NCBI GenBank assembly: GCA_902595425.1
Contig: CACJPV010000001.1
Coordinates: forward strand, 186,001-250,000
DNA: 64,000 nucleotides
From: an uncultured Alphaproteobacteria bacterium
GTDB taxonomy: Bacteria; Pseudomonadota; Alphaproteobacteria; HIMB59; GCA-002718135
Reading direction: 5' to 3'
Shown here: positions 11,822 through 21,634 of the stretch, one piece after another
Numbering within the stretch: the first letter of the stretch is position 1
Layout of the letters: each line of letters begins with the position of its first letter
The notes under the pieces: model-generated
What the model was told of the DNA's origin: nothing
Database searches by the model: none
What the model saw: only the letters and a program-made list of their open reading frames with translations
Made by a program: the position numbers and the translations under genes

Positions 11822-13166
11822 GTTTTGACCTAATGTTTTTTTCTAGAGTTTTTGCTTTTTTATTAACTTTAGTTAAATCATTTCCTTCTACAAGTATTCT
11901 TATTAAGGGTTCTGTTCCAGATAATCTAATTAACAATCTCGTATCTTTATCTCTTAAATTTTTTTTGTTTAGATTTTTAATATAATTGTATGTATTTTTT
12001 GATATTTTTTTGTATTGTATATTAATTTTGATTTGTGGAGAGTTTTCATACAAACTAAAAATTGAACTAGCTGTTTTCTTTAATTTAGTCATTATTTCTG
12101 ATACTTTTAGTGCTGCTAAAATACCATCACCGGTTTTTGAATATTCAGATAAAATTATATGACCAGATTGCTCTCCTCCTAAAAGTGAATTATATTTTTG
12201 CATCTCTTTAATTACATTAATATCACCTACTGAAGAACGTTTTAAGTTAACTTTAAATTTATTTAAAATATAATTCTCAAGCCCTATATTTGACATTACT
12301 GTTGTAACAATCGGGTATTTTGATTTGGTTTTATTAAATTTTATTAAATATTTAGAAAACAATGCAATAATTTTATCTCCATCTATTTCATTTCCTTTTT
12401 CATCAACAGCAATTAACCTGTCTCCATCTCCATCAAAAGCAAAGCCTATATCCGCCCTTTCATCTACCACTTTTTTAGATAATGCATTTGTATTTACTGC
12501 ACCACAATTATAATTAATATTTTTTCCATTAGGTTTATCATTAATAGAAATAACCTCATGACCTAGTTCCCAAAAAATATTTGGAGCAATTTCGTAAGTT
12601 GCTCCATTACCGCAATCTAAAACTATTTTTAATTTTTTTGATTTAATTTTTTTATCTAAAGTACTTTTTAAAAATTCAGAGTATCTTCCTGATGCATCTT
12701 CAAGTCTAATTGCTTTTCCAGTGTTTGAATTACTATTAATTATTTTTGAATACTTTTTTTTATTTAAAACTATGTTCTCAATTTTTTTTTCTAGTATTGA
12801 ACTTATTTTGTATCCATCTGAATTAAAAAATTTTAAACCATTATATTCGTAAGTATTATGAGAAGCTGTAATCATAACTCCAATATCTGCCCTTAATGTG
12901 CTCATTAGATGTGGTACTGCAGGTGTTGGTAATGGTCCTACCAAGATTACCTCCATACCCATTGAGATAAATCCAGCTGTAATCAGTGGTTCATATAGAT
13001 ATCCAGAAAGTCTTGTGTCTTTACAAATAATAACCCTAGAGCTTTTCTTTTGATTAGATTTTAATAAATAGCCTACAGTCTTTGAAATTTTTAATGTAGT
13101 CTCAGCTGAAAGTGGCTCTTCATTTACTAAACATCTAATGCCATCAGTGCCAAATATTTTACCCAT
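11811..13166 (-). CDS. glmM: Phosphoglucosamine mutase
   Basis: Interconverts glucosamine 6- and 1-phosphate for UDP-GlcNAc, the precursor of peptidoglycan and lipopolysaccharide. The 451-residue protein has the N-terminal 'FGTDGIRC', the catalytic phosphoserine in 'MITASHNTYEYNG' (Ser102), the metal loop 'DGDGDR' and the C-terminal phosphate-binding 'RLSGTEPLIRI'. It lies downstream of ftsH as in many proteobacteria, 48 bp away, and overlaps hisZ by 11 bp. Confidence 0.96.
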
Positions 13167-13214
13167 ATTCTCTTTTATTGAAAATATCAGTTAAAATAAA
13201 GAAGTATGATTTAT

Positions 13215-15119
13215 TTAATTAGTTTGTGGAGCAGTAGACTCACCAGTCTTGGGCACTGATGGCCTTGGAGTAGGAGTATTAGGAGAATTTCCATCGCCAA
13301 ACTCATCTCTTGAGGGTTTTATACCTTTTAATAAGTCCTTTATCTCGTCACCTGTCAATGTTTCATACTCAAGAAGGCCTTTTGCAATAATATGAAGTTG
13401 ATCAATATTATTTGTTAGTATTTTTTTTGCTTTGTCTTTGGCTTCATCAATTAATCTTTTAACTTCAGCATCAATAATTTTTGCTGTTTCATCAGATACA
13501 TTTTTAGATTGCGTAACTGAGTGTCCAAGAAAGACTTCCTCTTGATTATTTGAATATCTTATAAACCCAAGCTTATCGCTAAAACCCCATTCGGTAACCA
13601 TTTGTCTTGCAAGATCGGTTGCCTGTTGAATGTCTTGAACTGCACCAATGCCAGCTTTTTCTTTTCCGAAAATAATTTCTTCAGCAATTCTTGCTGCGAC
13701 TGTTGTTACTAGTTTAGCTTCTAATTCATCTTTTCTATGATGTATTTTATCTTTTTCAGGTAAAGACATGACATATCCTAAGGCTCTTCCAGTAGGTATT
13801 ATTGAACTTTTATAAATTGGATTTGCTTCTTTAGAGTGAATGTTTGCTAAAGCATGACCAGCTTCGTGGTAGGCAGTAATTTCTTTATCTTCCTGAGTCA
13901 TAACCATAGATCTTCTCTCAGCACCAAGCATAACCTTATCTTTTGCATATTCAAAATCTTCTAGCGTAACCATCCTTTTATTTTTTCTAGCAGCTATAAG
14001 AGCAGCTTCATTAACCAAATTTGCCAAGTCAGCACCGGAGAATCCAGGTGTTCCTCTTGCAATTATTTTTGAGTCAAATTTTGGAGAGACTTTTATCTTT
14101 TTAATATGAACTTTTAAAATTTTATCTCTACCCATTATATCAGGATTTGAAACTGTAACTTGCCTATCAAATCTACCGGGTCTTAATAAAGCTGGGTCAA
14201 GAACATCAGGTCTATTAGTTGCAGCAACAATAATAACTCCAGCATTTGCTTCAAAACCATCCATTTCTACAAGTAATTGATTTAAAGTTTGCTCTCTTTC
14301 ATCATTGCCTCCACCCAAACCGGCACCTCTATGTCTGCCAACTGCATCAATCTCATCAATAAAAATAATACAAGGTGCGTTTTTCTTACCTTGCTCAAAC
14401 ATATCTCTTACTCTACTTGCGCCAACACCTACAAACATTTCAACAAAGTCAGAACCTGAAATTGAGAAAAAAGGAACATTTGCCTCTCCTGCAATAGCTC
14501 TTGCTAAAAGAGTTTTACCTGTACCTGGAGGGCCAACCAGAAGAGCACCAGTAGGTATCTTTCCACCTAATCTTGAGAATTTTTTTGGGTCTTTTAAAAA
14601 TTCAACTACCTCTTCAAGCTCTTGCTTTGCCTCATCTATTCCAGCAACGTCTTCAAAAGTTACTTTCCCTATAGCTTCATTTAAAAGTTTAGCTTTGGAC
14701 TTGCCAAAACCCATCGCTTTTCCACCTCCAGATTGCATTTGCCTCATAAAGAAAATCCAAACCCCAATTAACAAAAGCATTGGAAACCAAGATAATAATA
14801 CACTGAGAATAGGATGCATAGATCTCTCTGATGCTTCAGCTACAATTTTTATACCAGATTCATTAAGCTTATTTACTAAGTCAGGGTAATTAGGAGAGTA
14901 AGTTGAAAATGATCTTCCATCATCAAAAAAACCATTTATATTGTTACCAACAATTTTTACCTCTGAAATATTACCATTTTCAGCAGCAATTAAGAAATCA
15001 GAGAAAGAAATTTCAGATATACTATTGTTTGATGAAGAGTTTTGAAAAAGATTAAAAAGGGCGATAAGTAATATACCAATAACTATCCATAAAATTATAT
15101 TTTTACTAAAATTTTTCAT
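13215..15119 (-). CDS. ftsH: ATP-dependent zinc metalloprotease FtsH
   Basis: Membrane-anchored AAA+ protease for damaged membrane proteins and regulators such as RpoH and LpxC. In order: TM helix about 7-23, periplasmic domain 25-105, second TM about 106-124, AAA module with Walker A 'GPPGTGKT' at 196-203 and Walker B ending in DE at 255-256, the SRH segment, and the zinc site 'HEAGH' at 418-422. A proline-rich C-terminal tail is visible. The 634-residue length is standard. tilS-ftsH-glmM is a conserved order. RpoH control is likely but not visible here. Confidence 0.97.
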   Translation of the reverse strand: MKNFSKNIILWIVIGILLIALFNLFQNSSSNNSISEISFSDFLIAAENGNISEVKIVGNNINGFFDDGRSFSTYSPNYPDLVNKLNESGIKIVAEASERSMHPILSVLLSWFPMLLLIGVWIFFMRQMQSGGGKAMGFGKSKAKLLNEAIGKVTFEDVAGIDEAKQELEEVVEFLKDPKKFSRLGGKIPTGALLVGPPGTGKTLLARAIAGEANVPFFSISGSDFVEMFVGVGASRVRDMFEQGKKNAPCIIFIDEIDAVGRHRGAGLGGGNDEREQTLNQLLVEMDGFEANAGVIIVAATNRPDVLDPALLRPGRFDRQVTVSNPDIMGRDKILKVHIKKIKVSPKFDSKIIARGTPGFSGADLANLVNEAALIAARKNKRMVTLEDFEYAKDKVMLGAERRSMVMTQEDKEITAYHEAGHALANIHSKEANPIYKSSIIPTGRALGYVMSLPEKDKIHHRKDELEAKLVTTVAARIAEEIIFGKEKAGIGAVQDIQQATDLARQMVTEWGFSDKLGFIRYSNNQEEVFLGHSVTQSKNVSDETAKIIDAEVKRLIDEAKDKAKKILTNNIDQLHIIAKGLLEYETLTGDEIKDLLKGIKPSRDEFGDGNSPNTPTPRPSVPKTGESTAPQTN

Positions 15120-15168
15120 TTATTCATAATTACATAGGAATTAAAACTGAAAACACAATAGTTTTTAT

Positions 15169-16143
15169 TTAATTTTGATAAAATATAAGCAAATTTGATT
15201 GTTTTTGAATAGATACGCCACTTAAATTGAAGTATTTAAAATTCGGTTTATTGATTTGCTCTATCATTTTATGTATTTTTTCAGTTTTTGTTTGATTTTT
15301 ATTTCTATTAAAAAAATTTAAAACTAATCCGATATGTTTTTCAATAATCAATAAATCAGATTCATTTAATTTAATTAAATTTAATATTACTTTTTTAGCA
15401 CCAACATTAACTAAATTTGCAATAAACAATTCCCATATCATTGATCTATAACTAGGAATTTGTCGTTTTATTTTTATGAAATCATTTTTGACTAGTTTAT
15501 AATTTTTTTTAATTTTCAAAAAATTTCTTACTTTAACTCTAGTAAAATTGATATCAATATTTGACGGATCATTAATAAAATTAATTTTATTTTTTTTATT
15601 AAATTTAATGATTGATATTTTGCTAGTTGCTATAAATGGTCTAACGATTTGAATATTTTTATAATTACTAATTAAGCTCATGCATGATAATCCTTCTAGA
15701 TTGCTACCATTTATTTTTCTGATTAAATAAGTCTCAATGTTATCATCAAAGTGATGACCAAGAAATAAATGTATTATTTTATTTTTTACACAAAAATTTA
15801 CTATACTTGAAAACCTATTTAATCTTGCATCTGCCATATTTTTTTTTATGATTTTATTTTTTGGCGGTTTAAGAATAAATGAATCAATATTGTGTCTTGA
15901 AAGCATTTTTTTAACAAAAAAAGGCTCATCTTTAGAGTCTAATCTAATTTGATGATCAAAAATTAAACCTGTTAATTTACCTTTTTGTTGTCTAACCCAT
16001 TTTTGTAGCAAAATTGCTAATGCCATACTATCTGGTCCGCCTGAAACCCCTACAGCTATATGGGGATTATTCTCAAAACATTTAATTTTTTTTAAAGAAG
16101 ATAAAAAATAATTTTTTTTTTTTAAAATTAACTGACTTGACAA
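15169..16143 (-). CDS. tilS: tRNA(Ile)-lysidine synthetase
   Basis: Adds lysine to C34 of the CAU-anticodon tRNA(Ile) so that it reads AUA, an essential step. The PP-loop ATP motif 'SGGPDS' is at residues 34-39, with 'LGHHFDDNIETYLIR' further on as the family's GHHxDD motif. At 324 residues it is shorter than E. coli TilS (about 430) and lacks most of the C-terminal tRNA-binding domains, as in other alphaproteobacteria. The start overlaps the end of cpoB by 16 bp. AUA is frequent in such AT-rich genomes, so activity should matter. Confidence 0.92.
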   Translation of the reverse strand: MSSQLILKKKNYFLSSLKKIKCFENNPHIAVGVSGGPDSMALAILLQKWVRQQKGKLTGLIFDHQIRLDSKDEPFFVKKMLSRHNIDSFILKPPKNKIIKKNMADARLNRFSSIVNFCVKNKIIHLFLGHHFDDNIETYLIRKINGSNLEGLSCMSLISNYKNIQIVRPFIATSKISIIKFNKKNKINFINDPSNIDINFTRVKVRNFLKIKKNYKLVKNDFIKIKRQIPSYRSMIWELFIANLVNVGAKKVILNLIKLNESDLLIIEKHIGLVLNFFNRNKNQTKTEKIHKMIEQINKPNFKYFNLSGVSIQKQSNLLIFYQN

Positions 16144-17051
16144 TTTAATGACTTTCTAATTTTTTCTGGATCTTTGCTAAATTTGTTACCTTTGTAGTTT
16201 TCATCTAATAAATCTAGAGTTTTACAGGCTTCGTCAATTTTGTTCATTTCTTTTAAAGATTTAGCCAATTCATAATACATTTCTGCAGCCTTTATGCTTT
16301 TGGGAAATTTCTGCACTCCCTCACCGTAAACTATTGCAGCCTTTCTATAATTTTTTTGAAATAAATAAATCTTGCCTAGCCAAAAATGGGCTGATCCTGA
16401 AAGATTATTATCTGGGTAATTTAAAATGAATGATTCTAGAATTTCTTTAGACTTGTCATAATTTTTCTTCATCATCTGATCTAAAGCATATTGAAGTTGC
16501 TCTTCTGGATTTAAGTTAATAATTTCATTCTCGAGCGCATTTTCATCTTCATCTGTGTCTATACTTGATCCATCAATATTGTTTAATTGTTGATTATTTT
16601 CAGTAAGTTTGATTTTTCCAAGAGTATTTTCATCTTTAATTGAAATATCATCATCATTTGATAGATTTTTATTTTCAATTTCAATAGAATTCTGATTGAT
16701 TTCAACAGTATCTTTTATAGTGATTAGTTTATTTTCCAAATTATCCATGGCATTTGAAAGATCATCTAACTTAAATAATATTTCTTCAAACTGAAGTGTT
16801 AAATTTTTTATGTCTTTTTCTAGATCGTATATCCTTAGATCAATTGAAGCAAATTTTTCAACATCTTCATTATTATTTGTAAGAATCTTATCTTTATCAA
16901 ACGACTTATTAAAAACAGCTTTGTTTAAATCTTTAACTTCTTCAACAACTCGATCCAATTGTTGCTTAATTGTTAATGACTCTTCTGCATTGGATTTATT
17001 ATAAATAGCAAAGAATACTAATATGATTAGTAATAATGAATTCCTTTTCAT
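16128..17051 (-). CDS. cpoB: Tol-Pal system protein CpoB (YbgF)
   Basis: Periplasmic protein that in E. coli links the Tol machine to peptidoglycan synthesis at the septum. A signal peptide (about 1-22) is followed by a coiled-coil rich in heptads (about 25-125), an acidic linker and C-terminal TPR repeats from about 185 ('ALDQMMKKNYDKSKEILE', 'AHFWLGKIYLFQKNYRKAA'). The linker is long and rich in Asp/Glu/Asn. It follows pal across a hairpin that may reduce its expression. Confidence 0.88.
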   Translation of the reverse strand: MKRNSLLLIILVFFAIYNKSNAEESLTIKQQLDRVVEEVKDLNKAVFNKSFDKDKILTNNNEDVEKFASIDLRIYDLEKDIKNLTLQFEEILFKLDDLSNAMDNLENKLITIKDTVEINQNSIEIENKNLSNDDDISIKDENTLGKIKLTENNQQLNNIDGSSIDTDEDENALENEIINLNPEEQLQYALDQMMKKNYDKSKEILESFILNYPDNNLSGSAHFWLGKIYLFQKNYRKAAIVYGEGVQKFPKSIKAAEMYYELAKSLKEMNKIDEACKTLDLLDENYKGNKFSKDPEKIRKSLNCQVS

Positions 17052-17081
17052 GATATTACCAATAACTTATAATTAGACACA

Positions 17082-17114
17082 AATAAGGCGCAGTTATGAA
17101 CTTAGCGCCTTATT
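17082..17114 (-). terminator. Hairpin terminator/attenuator between pal and cpoB
   Basis: A perfect 10-bp inverted repeat (AATAAGGCGC at 17082-17091 and GCGCCTTATT at 17105-17114) around a 13-base loop lies 8 bp past the pal stop. On the minus strand it is followed by a short TTTG tract, so termination is probably partial. This would give more Pal than CpoB and TilS from one transcript. Confidence 0.6.
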
Positions 17115-17122
17115 TTTGAAAA

Positions 17123-17650
17123 CTAATTAACTGTTGTTACTGATCTTCTGTTTTGAGCCCAAGCTCCATCATTTGATCCAACTACAGCTGGTCTCTCTTT
17201 ACCATATGAAATAGTTGAAACTCTATCTGATGAAATACCTAGACTTATTAAGTAGTTTTTAACAGACTGGGCTCTTTTTTCACCCAAAGCAAGGTTGTAT
17301 TCTCTTGTACCTCTTTCATCACAGTGTCCTTCAACGATAACTGAAACGTCTGAGTGTTGTTTTAACCATGCTACTTGATCTTGAAGCAACTCTTGAGCAT
17401 CTGAATCTAATTCTGAACTATCGTAATCAAAGAATACTCTGTCTCCAACATTAACAACTAAATCTTCCTGAGAACCTGGCTCTATATTAGCTGTATCAGG
17501 GCTTGACTCAGTTATTGTACCTTCTGAAGCTACATCTGAAGATGAAGTTGATGAGCCTGATCCTGATGAGTCTGCGGTATCTTTTGGGGTAGTTGAACAA
17601 GCTGCTAAAAAAAATACTAAAAGTGCGCCTGTGAATAATTTTATAATCAT
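17123..17650 (-). CDS. pal: Peptidoglycan-associated lipoprotein Pal
   Basis: Outer-membrane lipoprotein that binds peptidoglycan and TolB. The lipobox 'LAAC' ends at Cys18, giving a lipidated N-terminus. A serine/threonine-rich linker (19-65) precedes the OmpA-like domain, with 'FFDYDSSELDSDAQELL', 'VEGHCDERGTREYNLALGEKRA' holding the diaminopimelate-binding Asp and Arg, and 'YGKERPAVVG'. The 175-residue length fits. It lies 108 bp downstream of tolB. Confidence 0.96.
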   Translation of the reverse strand: MIIKLFTGALLVFFLAACSTTPKDTADSSGSGSSTSSSDVASEGTITESSPDTANIEPGSQEDLVVNVGDRVFFDYDSSELDSDAQELLQDQVAWLKQHSDVSVIVEGHCDERGTREYNLALGEKRAQSVKNYLISLGISSDRVSTISYGKERPAVVGSNDGAWAQNRRSVTTVN

Positions 17651-17758
17651 TTAAATTATCTCCCGATGTGTAATATCAATATAAATTTCTGAATTAATTA
17701 ACATTTTTTTAATTAATTCATATGTTTTTTTTACTAAAAATTGTAATTTCCTATGAAA

Positions 17759-19072
17759 TTAATGCATAAGCGGTGACCAAGCTGGATCTGATGCTCCTAA
17801 AGGGGTAATGATTTTGCGCTCATTATAGCCAGTCAAATCAATAGAAAACAGGTTTGATTCTCCTCCACTTCCATCAGAAGATGATCTTTCCTCTTTAAAA
17901 TACATTAAATATCTGCCATTTGGTGACCAGGTAGGACCCTCAACATGAAATGATTTTGCAATCATTCTCTCATTCGATCCATCAATTTCCATAACTCCTA
18001 TATAAAATTGACCACCTTCTTGTTTAGTAAATGCAATCATATCTCCCCTAGGAGACCAAACTGGTGTATAGTAACTACCAGCTTCTCTACTTATACGTTT
18101 TAGATTTTTTCCGTTATCATCAATAATGTAAATATGTCTTCTTCCAGTCCTGTCAGAATTAAAAACTATTTTTTTTCCATCCGGTGAAAAACTTCCTGAA
18201 ACATCTATGGATGAATTGTTAGTTATTCTTTTTGATACTCTGGTCTGCAAATCCAATATGTAAATTTCTGAGTTTCCAACATCAGGATCAGAATAAGACA
18301 TAACAATTTTAGATCCATCTGGAGAAAAACGAGGGGCAAATGTCATGCCAGGAAATTCACCGACTATTTCTTGCTGACCAGTTTCAATATCAAAAATAAA
18401 AACTCTAGGACTGCTTGCTTTTGCATAAGACATATATGTAATTTTCTGTGAATTTGGTGAAAACCTTGGAGTTAAAACTAAATAAGATCCATCAGTTAAA
18501 AAACGATGATTTGCCTGATCTTGATCCATAATAGCTAATCTTTTTTGTCTATTATCTTTAGGACCGGTTTCTGCAACATATACAATCCTCGTATCAAAAA
18601 AACCACCCTCTCCAGTTATTCTCTGAAAAATTGCATCTGAAATAATATGAGCAACACGTCTCCAATTATTTTTACTAGTTTCATATTTTTTTCCTACAAT
18701 TTGTTTTTGAGCAAAAACATCATATAATCTAAACTCAATAGATATTTTATTTCCATTTGTTTTGATTTTACCAGCAACTAAATGTTGTGCCTTTAGTACC
18801 TTCCAATCTTCAAACCGAGGTTGAGTAACTAATGATTCATTTGATTGAATAAAAGCCTTCTTGTTAATCGGAATAAATAAACCTGATCTTTCTAGATTGT
18901 CTGAAATAACTGAAGAAATATTTTCGCCCGTTTTTTCTAAATCAGTATTTGATGAAAATAAATCAGTTATAGCTATTGGAGTTGGTTTGACTGTTCCCTG
19001 ATTTAAAGTTAATTCTAGACTATATAAATTTGTTGCAAAAAGTGAAAACAATATCGTAAATAAATATTTCAT
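17759..19072 (-). CDS. tolB: Tol-Pal translocation protein TolB
   Basis: Periplasmic protein that shuttles between TolA and Pal. The 437 residues comprise a signal peptide of about 18 residues, an N-terminal alpha/beta domain to about 150 and a six-bladed beta-propeller built of repeats such as 'PRFSPDGSKIVMSYSDPDVG', 'SFSPDGKKIVFNSDRTG' and 'PTWSPNGRYLMYFKEE'. It is 9 bp downstream of tolA and part of the tol operon. Confidence 0.97.
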   Translation of the reverse strand: MKYLFTILFSLFATNLYSLELTLNQGTVKPTPIAITDLFSSNTDLEKTGENISSVISDNLERSGLFIPINKKAFIQSNESLVTQPRFEDWKVLKAQHLVAGKIKTNGNKISIEFRLYDVFAQKQIVGKKYETSKNNWRRVAHIISDAIFQRITGEGGFFDTRIVYVAETGPKDNRQKRLAIMDQDQANHRFLTDGSYLVLTPRFSPNSQKITYMSYAKASSPRVFIFDIETGQQEIVGEFPGMTFAPRFSPDGSKIVMSYSDPDVGNSEIYILDLQTRVSKRITNNSSIDVSGSFSPDGKKIVFNSDRTGRRHIYIIDDNGKNLKRISREAGSYYTPVWSPRGDMIAFTKQEGGQFYIGVMEIDGSNERMIAKSFHVEGPTWSPNGRYLMYFKEERSSSDGSGGESNLFSIDLTGYNERKIITPLGASDPAWSPLMH

Positions 19073-19081
19073 TTTAAATAA

Positions 19082-20164
19082 TTAATTTTTTATCCAACTA
19101 TAATCAATTGTTATACTCAAATCTTTCCAAAACTCATATTTATTGAGGGGTAATTTAAGTTTAGAACACAGTGGATTATATAATGTTGCCAACGCACTTT
19201 CAGTAATTGCCTCATAATATGGATTACTTTTACTTATATTTGTGTCAATAATTTGTACAGTGTCTTTTCTTACATAAGCCTGTCTATCAATTTTGGCACG
19301 AATTTTGACCATTTCATCTCCTACTATTTGAGTTCCAGCTCTTGGATTAAAACAATTTCTTAATTGTTGTATCACAACATCCAATTCAGAAATTGAGACT
19401 TCAAGATTATTTTTTGTGTCTTCATCACTATCAAGCTCTACTTTATCATCATTATCTTCAATTTTTTCTGAAATATTTGATGATATATCCTCATTTCTTA
19501 GATCTTTTAACATTGTAGCCAGATTAAAGTCTGGCTCAGGTTTTTCAATAGGTTTTGGCTTATCTAATATTTTTTTTTCATCTTTATTTAAAACAGGTTT
19601 TGATTTATTTTCGATTTTCAAATCACTTTGAATCTCAATTTTTTTTTCAATTTTTTCTTCAATTTTTGGTTTCAACTTAGGTTTTATTTTATCTTGTTTT
19701 ATAGTTTCAACCCTATCTAAACTGATTTTTTCTTTTTGTTTGGGTTTGATTAAATTGTTTTTTTTTAATGCAACATCCTTTAATTCGGTCTTTTGTAAAA
19801 AAATACTATCCTCAGCAATATTTTCATTTGCATTTATTTTCTTCTTAGGTTTTTCGCTTAAATCTATTTTTTGAATTTCAGTATTTTCAGCAGAGCTAAA
19901 TTTTTTTTCTTTTACCTTTTGTACTTCTTTACTTTCAATTTTAGAATTTTCTTTTTTGGGTGTTAAGGAAGTAACATCAGAAATGTTCAGTATTTCAATT
20001 GGTATAACCTGAGGCATTGGAATTTTATTTGGTTTAAAAAAATCCGGAAGACCAATAGCAAATAATAGTATAGAAAAATGAAGTAAAAGAGAGAAATAAA
20101 TTCCAAGATGACTAGGTTGAGAGTTGTCTAAAAAATTAGAGGCCTTATGATATAAAGATAGCAT
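19082..20164 (-). CDS. tolA: Tol-Pal energy-transducing protein TolA
   Basis: Spans the periplasm to transmit proton-motive force from TolQR to the outer membrane. One TM helix (about 22-42) is followed by a long Lys/Glu/Pro-rich segment (about 65-235) that forms the stalk, and a C-terminal domain from about 255 with 'VVIQQLRNCFNPRAG' and 'SALATLYNPLCSKLKLP'. The stalk is rich in 'KPKPIEKPEP'-type repeats. Primary sequence is weakly conserved in this family, so position between tolR and tolB supports the call. Confidence 0.9.
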   Translation of the reverse strand: MLSLYHKASNFLDNSQPSHLGIYFSLLLHFSILLFAIGLPDFFKPNKIPMPQVIPIEILNISDVTSLTPKKENSKIESKEVQKVKEKKFSSAENTEIQKIDLSEKPKKKINANENIAEDSIFLQKTELKDVALKKNNLIKPKQKEKISLDRVETIKQDKIKPKLKPKIEEKIEKKIEIQSDLKIENKSKPVLNKDEKKILDKPKPIEKPEPDFNLATMLKDLRNEDISSNISEKIEDNDDKVELDSDEDTKNNLEVSISELDVVIQQLRNCFNPRAGTQIVGDEMVKIRAKIDRQAYVRKDTVQIIDTNISKSNPYYEAITESALATLYNPLCSKLKLPLNKYEFWKDLSITIDYSWIKN

Positions 20165-20169
20165 GATCT

Positions 20170-20601
20170 TTAATTTTCATTTGGATTTTGAGTAACAAGT
20201 GCTACTTTAACATAACCCGCTGAGTTTACTAAAGACATAATTTCCATAATCCTACCGTATGCTACAACCCTGTCTCCCCTAACATAAATCCTTGCCTCTT
20301 TATTAAGCTCAGTAATTGCATTTAATCTTGGAATTAAATTCTCAACTTCGACTTTTGACTCTCCTAGATATATTTCACCACCTAATTTGACAGTAATTTC
20401 TAAAGGGTCTTTCTGATCGGTTAAAGCAGAAGCCTTTACTTTAGGAAGATCAACTGGAATTCCAACAGTTAGTAAGGGAGCAGTAACCATAAATACTATA
20501 AGTAAAACCAACATAACATCAACAAAAGGGGTAACATTAATTTCACTCATTTGAGTGTATTTTTTAGATTTTCTTGATGAATTTTTAATAATATCAACCA
20601 A
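20170..20601 (-). CDS. tolR: Tol-Pal proton-channel protein TolR (ExbD family)
   Basis: Forms the proton channel with TolQ. The 143-residue protein has a single TM helix, with the essential membrane aspartate in 'INVTPFVDVMLVLLIVFMV' (Asp28 of the 'FVDV' segment), and a periplasmic domain ending in 'GYVKVALVTQ'. It lies between tolQ (1 bp gap) and tolA (5 bp gap). Confidence 0.96.
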   Translation of the reverse strand: MVDIIKNSSRKSKKYTQMSEINVTPFVDVMLVLLIVFMVTAPLLTVGIPVDLPKVKASALTDQKDPLEITVKLGGEIYLGESKVEVENLIPRLNAITELNKEARIYVRGDRVVAYGRIMEIMSLVNSAGYVKVALVTQNPNEN

Positions 20602-20602
20602 T

Positions 20603-21322
20603 TTATTTTTTCTCTAATTGTCTAAAAAAGATTGTAGTGAATTCATCCATGAATGTTTCTAGTGAAACAAAATATTTTGATAAGTCGTTAGATATTTTAT
20701 TATAAGCAACAACCGCAGGAATAGCTACAAATAGGCCAAGAGCAGTTGCAAATAAAGCTTCAGCAATGCCTGGAGCTACAACAGATAAATTAGTATTTTG
20801 GGCTACTGCTATTGATTTGAAACTATTCATTATGCCCCAAACTGTGCCGAATAAGCCTATGAATGGAGCAGTAGAACCAGATGTAGCTAAAAATGTTAAG
20901 TTCTTTTCAACTATCTCACTCTCTTTATTAAATGTTACAATCATGGAACGCTGCATACGATCTTTAAGTGATGCTATGTTTGAATTTACTTCACCTTCAT
21001 AATTGGACTTGCTTTTTTTCCATTCTGAAATCGCAGCACAAAAAATTTTTGATTTTGGATCAAGTTTGTTAAAATTTAGAGTTTCATATAGATCTTCAAA
21101 CGAATTTCCTGACCAAAAAATTTCTTCAAACTCCTTTTCCATTTGTTTAAGTTGTCTTAATCTTAAAAGTTTAGAAATAATTATAGTCCACGAATATATA
21201 GATGCTAAAATCAGGATTATTATTACTGACTTTACAACAAGGTCTGCACTCATAAATAATGCAAACATAGAAAAATCTACATTTTCTGAAGAAATATTAT
21301 TTATTGTGTTAACATCTTCCAT
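20603..21322 (-). CDS. tolQ: Tol-Pal proton-channel protein TolQ (ExbB family)
   Basis: Inner-membrane protein with three TM helices (about 25-47, 140-165 and 180-203) and a large cytoplasmic loop. 'FLATSGSTAPFIGLFGTVWG' and 'GIAEALFATALGLFVAIPAV' are the family's channel helices. The start codon overlaps the stop of the nuclease-like gene by one base (TAATG on the minus strand). ybgC, usually just upstream of tolQ, is absent. Confidence 0.96.
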   Translation of the reverse strand: MEDVNTINNISSENVDFSMFALFMSADLVVKSVIIILILASIYSWTIIISKLLRLRQLKQMEKEFEEIFWSGNSFEDLYETLNFNKLDPKSKIFCAAISEWKKSKSNYEGEVNSNIASLKDRMQRSMIVTFNKESEIVEKNLTFLATSGSTAPFIGLFGTVWGIMNSFKSIAVAQNTNLSVVAPGIAEALFATALGLFVAIPAVVAYNKISNDLSKYFVSLETFMDEFTTIFFRQLEKK

Positions 21323-21621
21323 TAATCATTGTCCTTTATTTTCTTCAAATCATCACTATGCACCATGATCCAGAAACCAGGTCTATTTTTTTCACACAAT
21401 GCTATGACAGGAGTCTTACCCTCGTCTTTTGCAAGTTTTGCAGTATCATCCCAAAGAGAAACTGCAGTATGCTTAGCTCTTAATTTACACTCTATAAAAA
21501 GCTCCTCATGTATGACATCTGCTCGAGTAACTTTACCATTACCACCACTTAAGGGTGTTCTTTTGCCATTGAAATAATTTGCTACATCTCTCTCCCTTTT
21601 TTTCCAAGCTTTATCAGGCAT
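21322..21621 (-). CDS. Small PD-(D/E)XK nuclease-like protein, Holliday-junction-resolvase type
   Basis: A 99-residue protein with the spacing of PD-(D/E)XK nucleases of the Hjc type: Glu10 in 'KRERDVANYF', a Ser-Gly loop at 25-29 ('SGGNG'), Asp35 in 'RADVIH' and Glu44-x-Lys46 in 'FIECKLR'. A C-terminal 'GFWIMVHSDD' completes the domain. AAAGGAA about 7 bases before the ATG supports the start. It sits 13 bp downstream of yebC and is coupled to tolQ. In many alphaproteobacteria ruvC, ruvA and ruvB lie between yebC and the tol genes, so it may act on branched DNA. The fold is inferred from motif spacing only; it could instead be another small nuclease. Confidence 0.65.
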   Translation of the reverse strand: MPDKAWKKRERDVANYFNGKRTPLSGGNGKVTRADVIHEELFIECKLRAKHTAVSLWDDTAKLAKDEGKTPVIALCEKNRPGFWIMVHSDDLKKIKDND

Positions 21622-21634
21622 AATATTCCTTTCG

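Noticed and set aside
14305..14889. 194-residue open frame on the plus strand inside ftsH
   Set aside because: It is antisense to the conserved AAA module of ftsH, whose codons force the composition; no ribosome-binding site and no recognisable domain.
17691..17719. AT-only inverted repeat GAATTAATT/AATTAATTC between tolB and pal
   Set aside because: Weak AT stem; in DNA this AT-rich such repeats arise by chance, and no T tract follows in the right direction.
19500..19960. Lys/Glu/Pro-rich low-complexity repeats in tolA
   Set aside because: Normal for the TolA stalk domain, not a mobile or regulatory repeat.
21003..21368. 121-residue open frame antisense to tolQ
   Set aside because: Shadow of tolQ and the nuclease-like gene; no family features.
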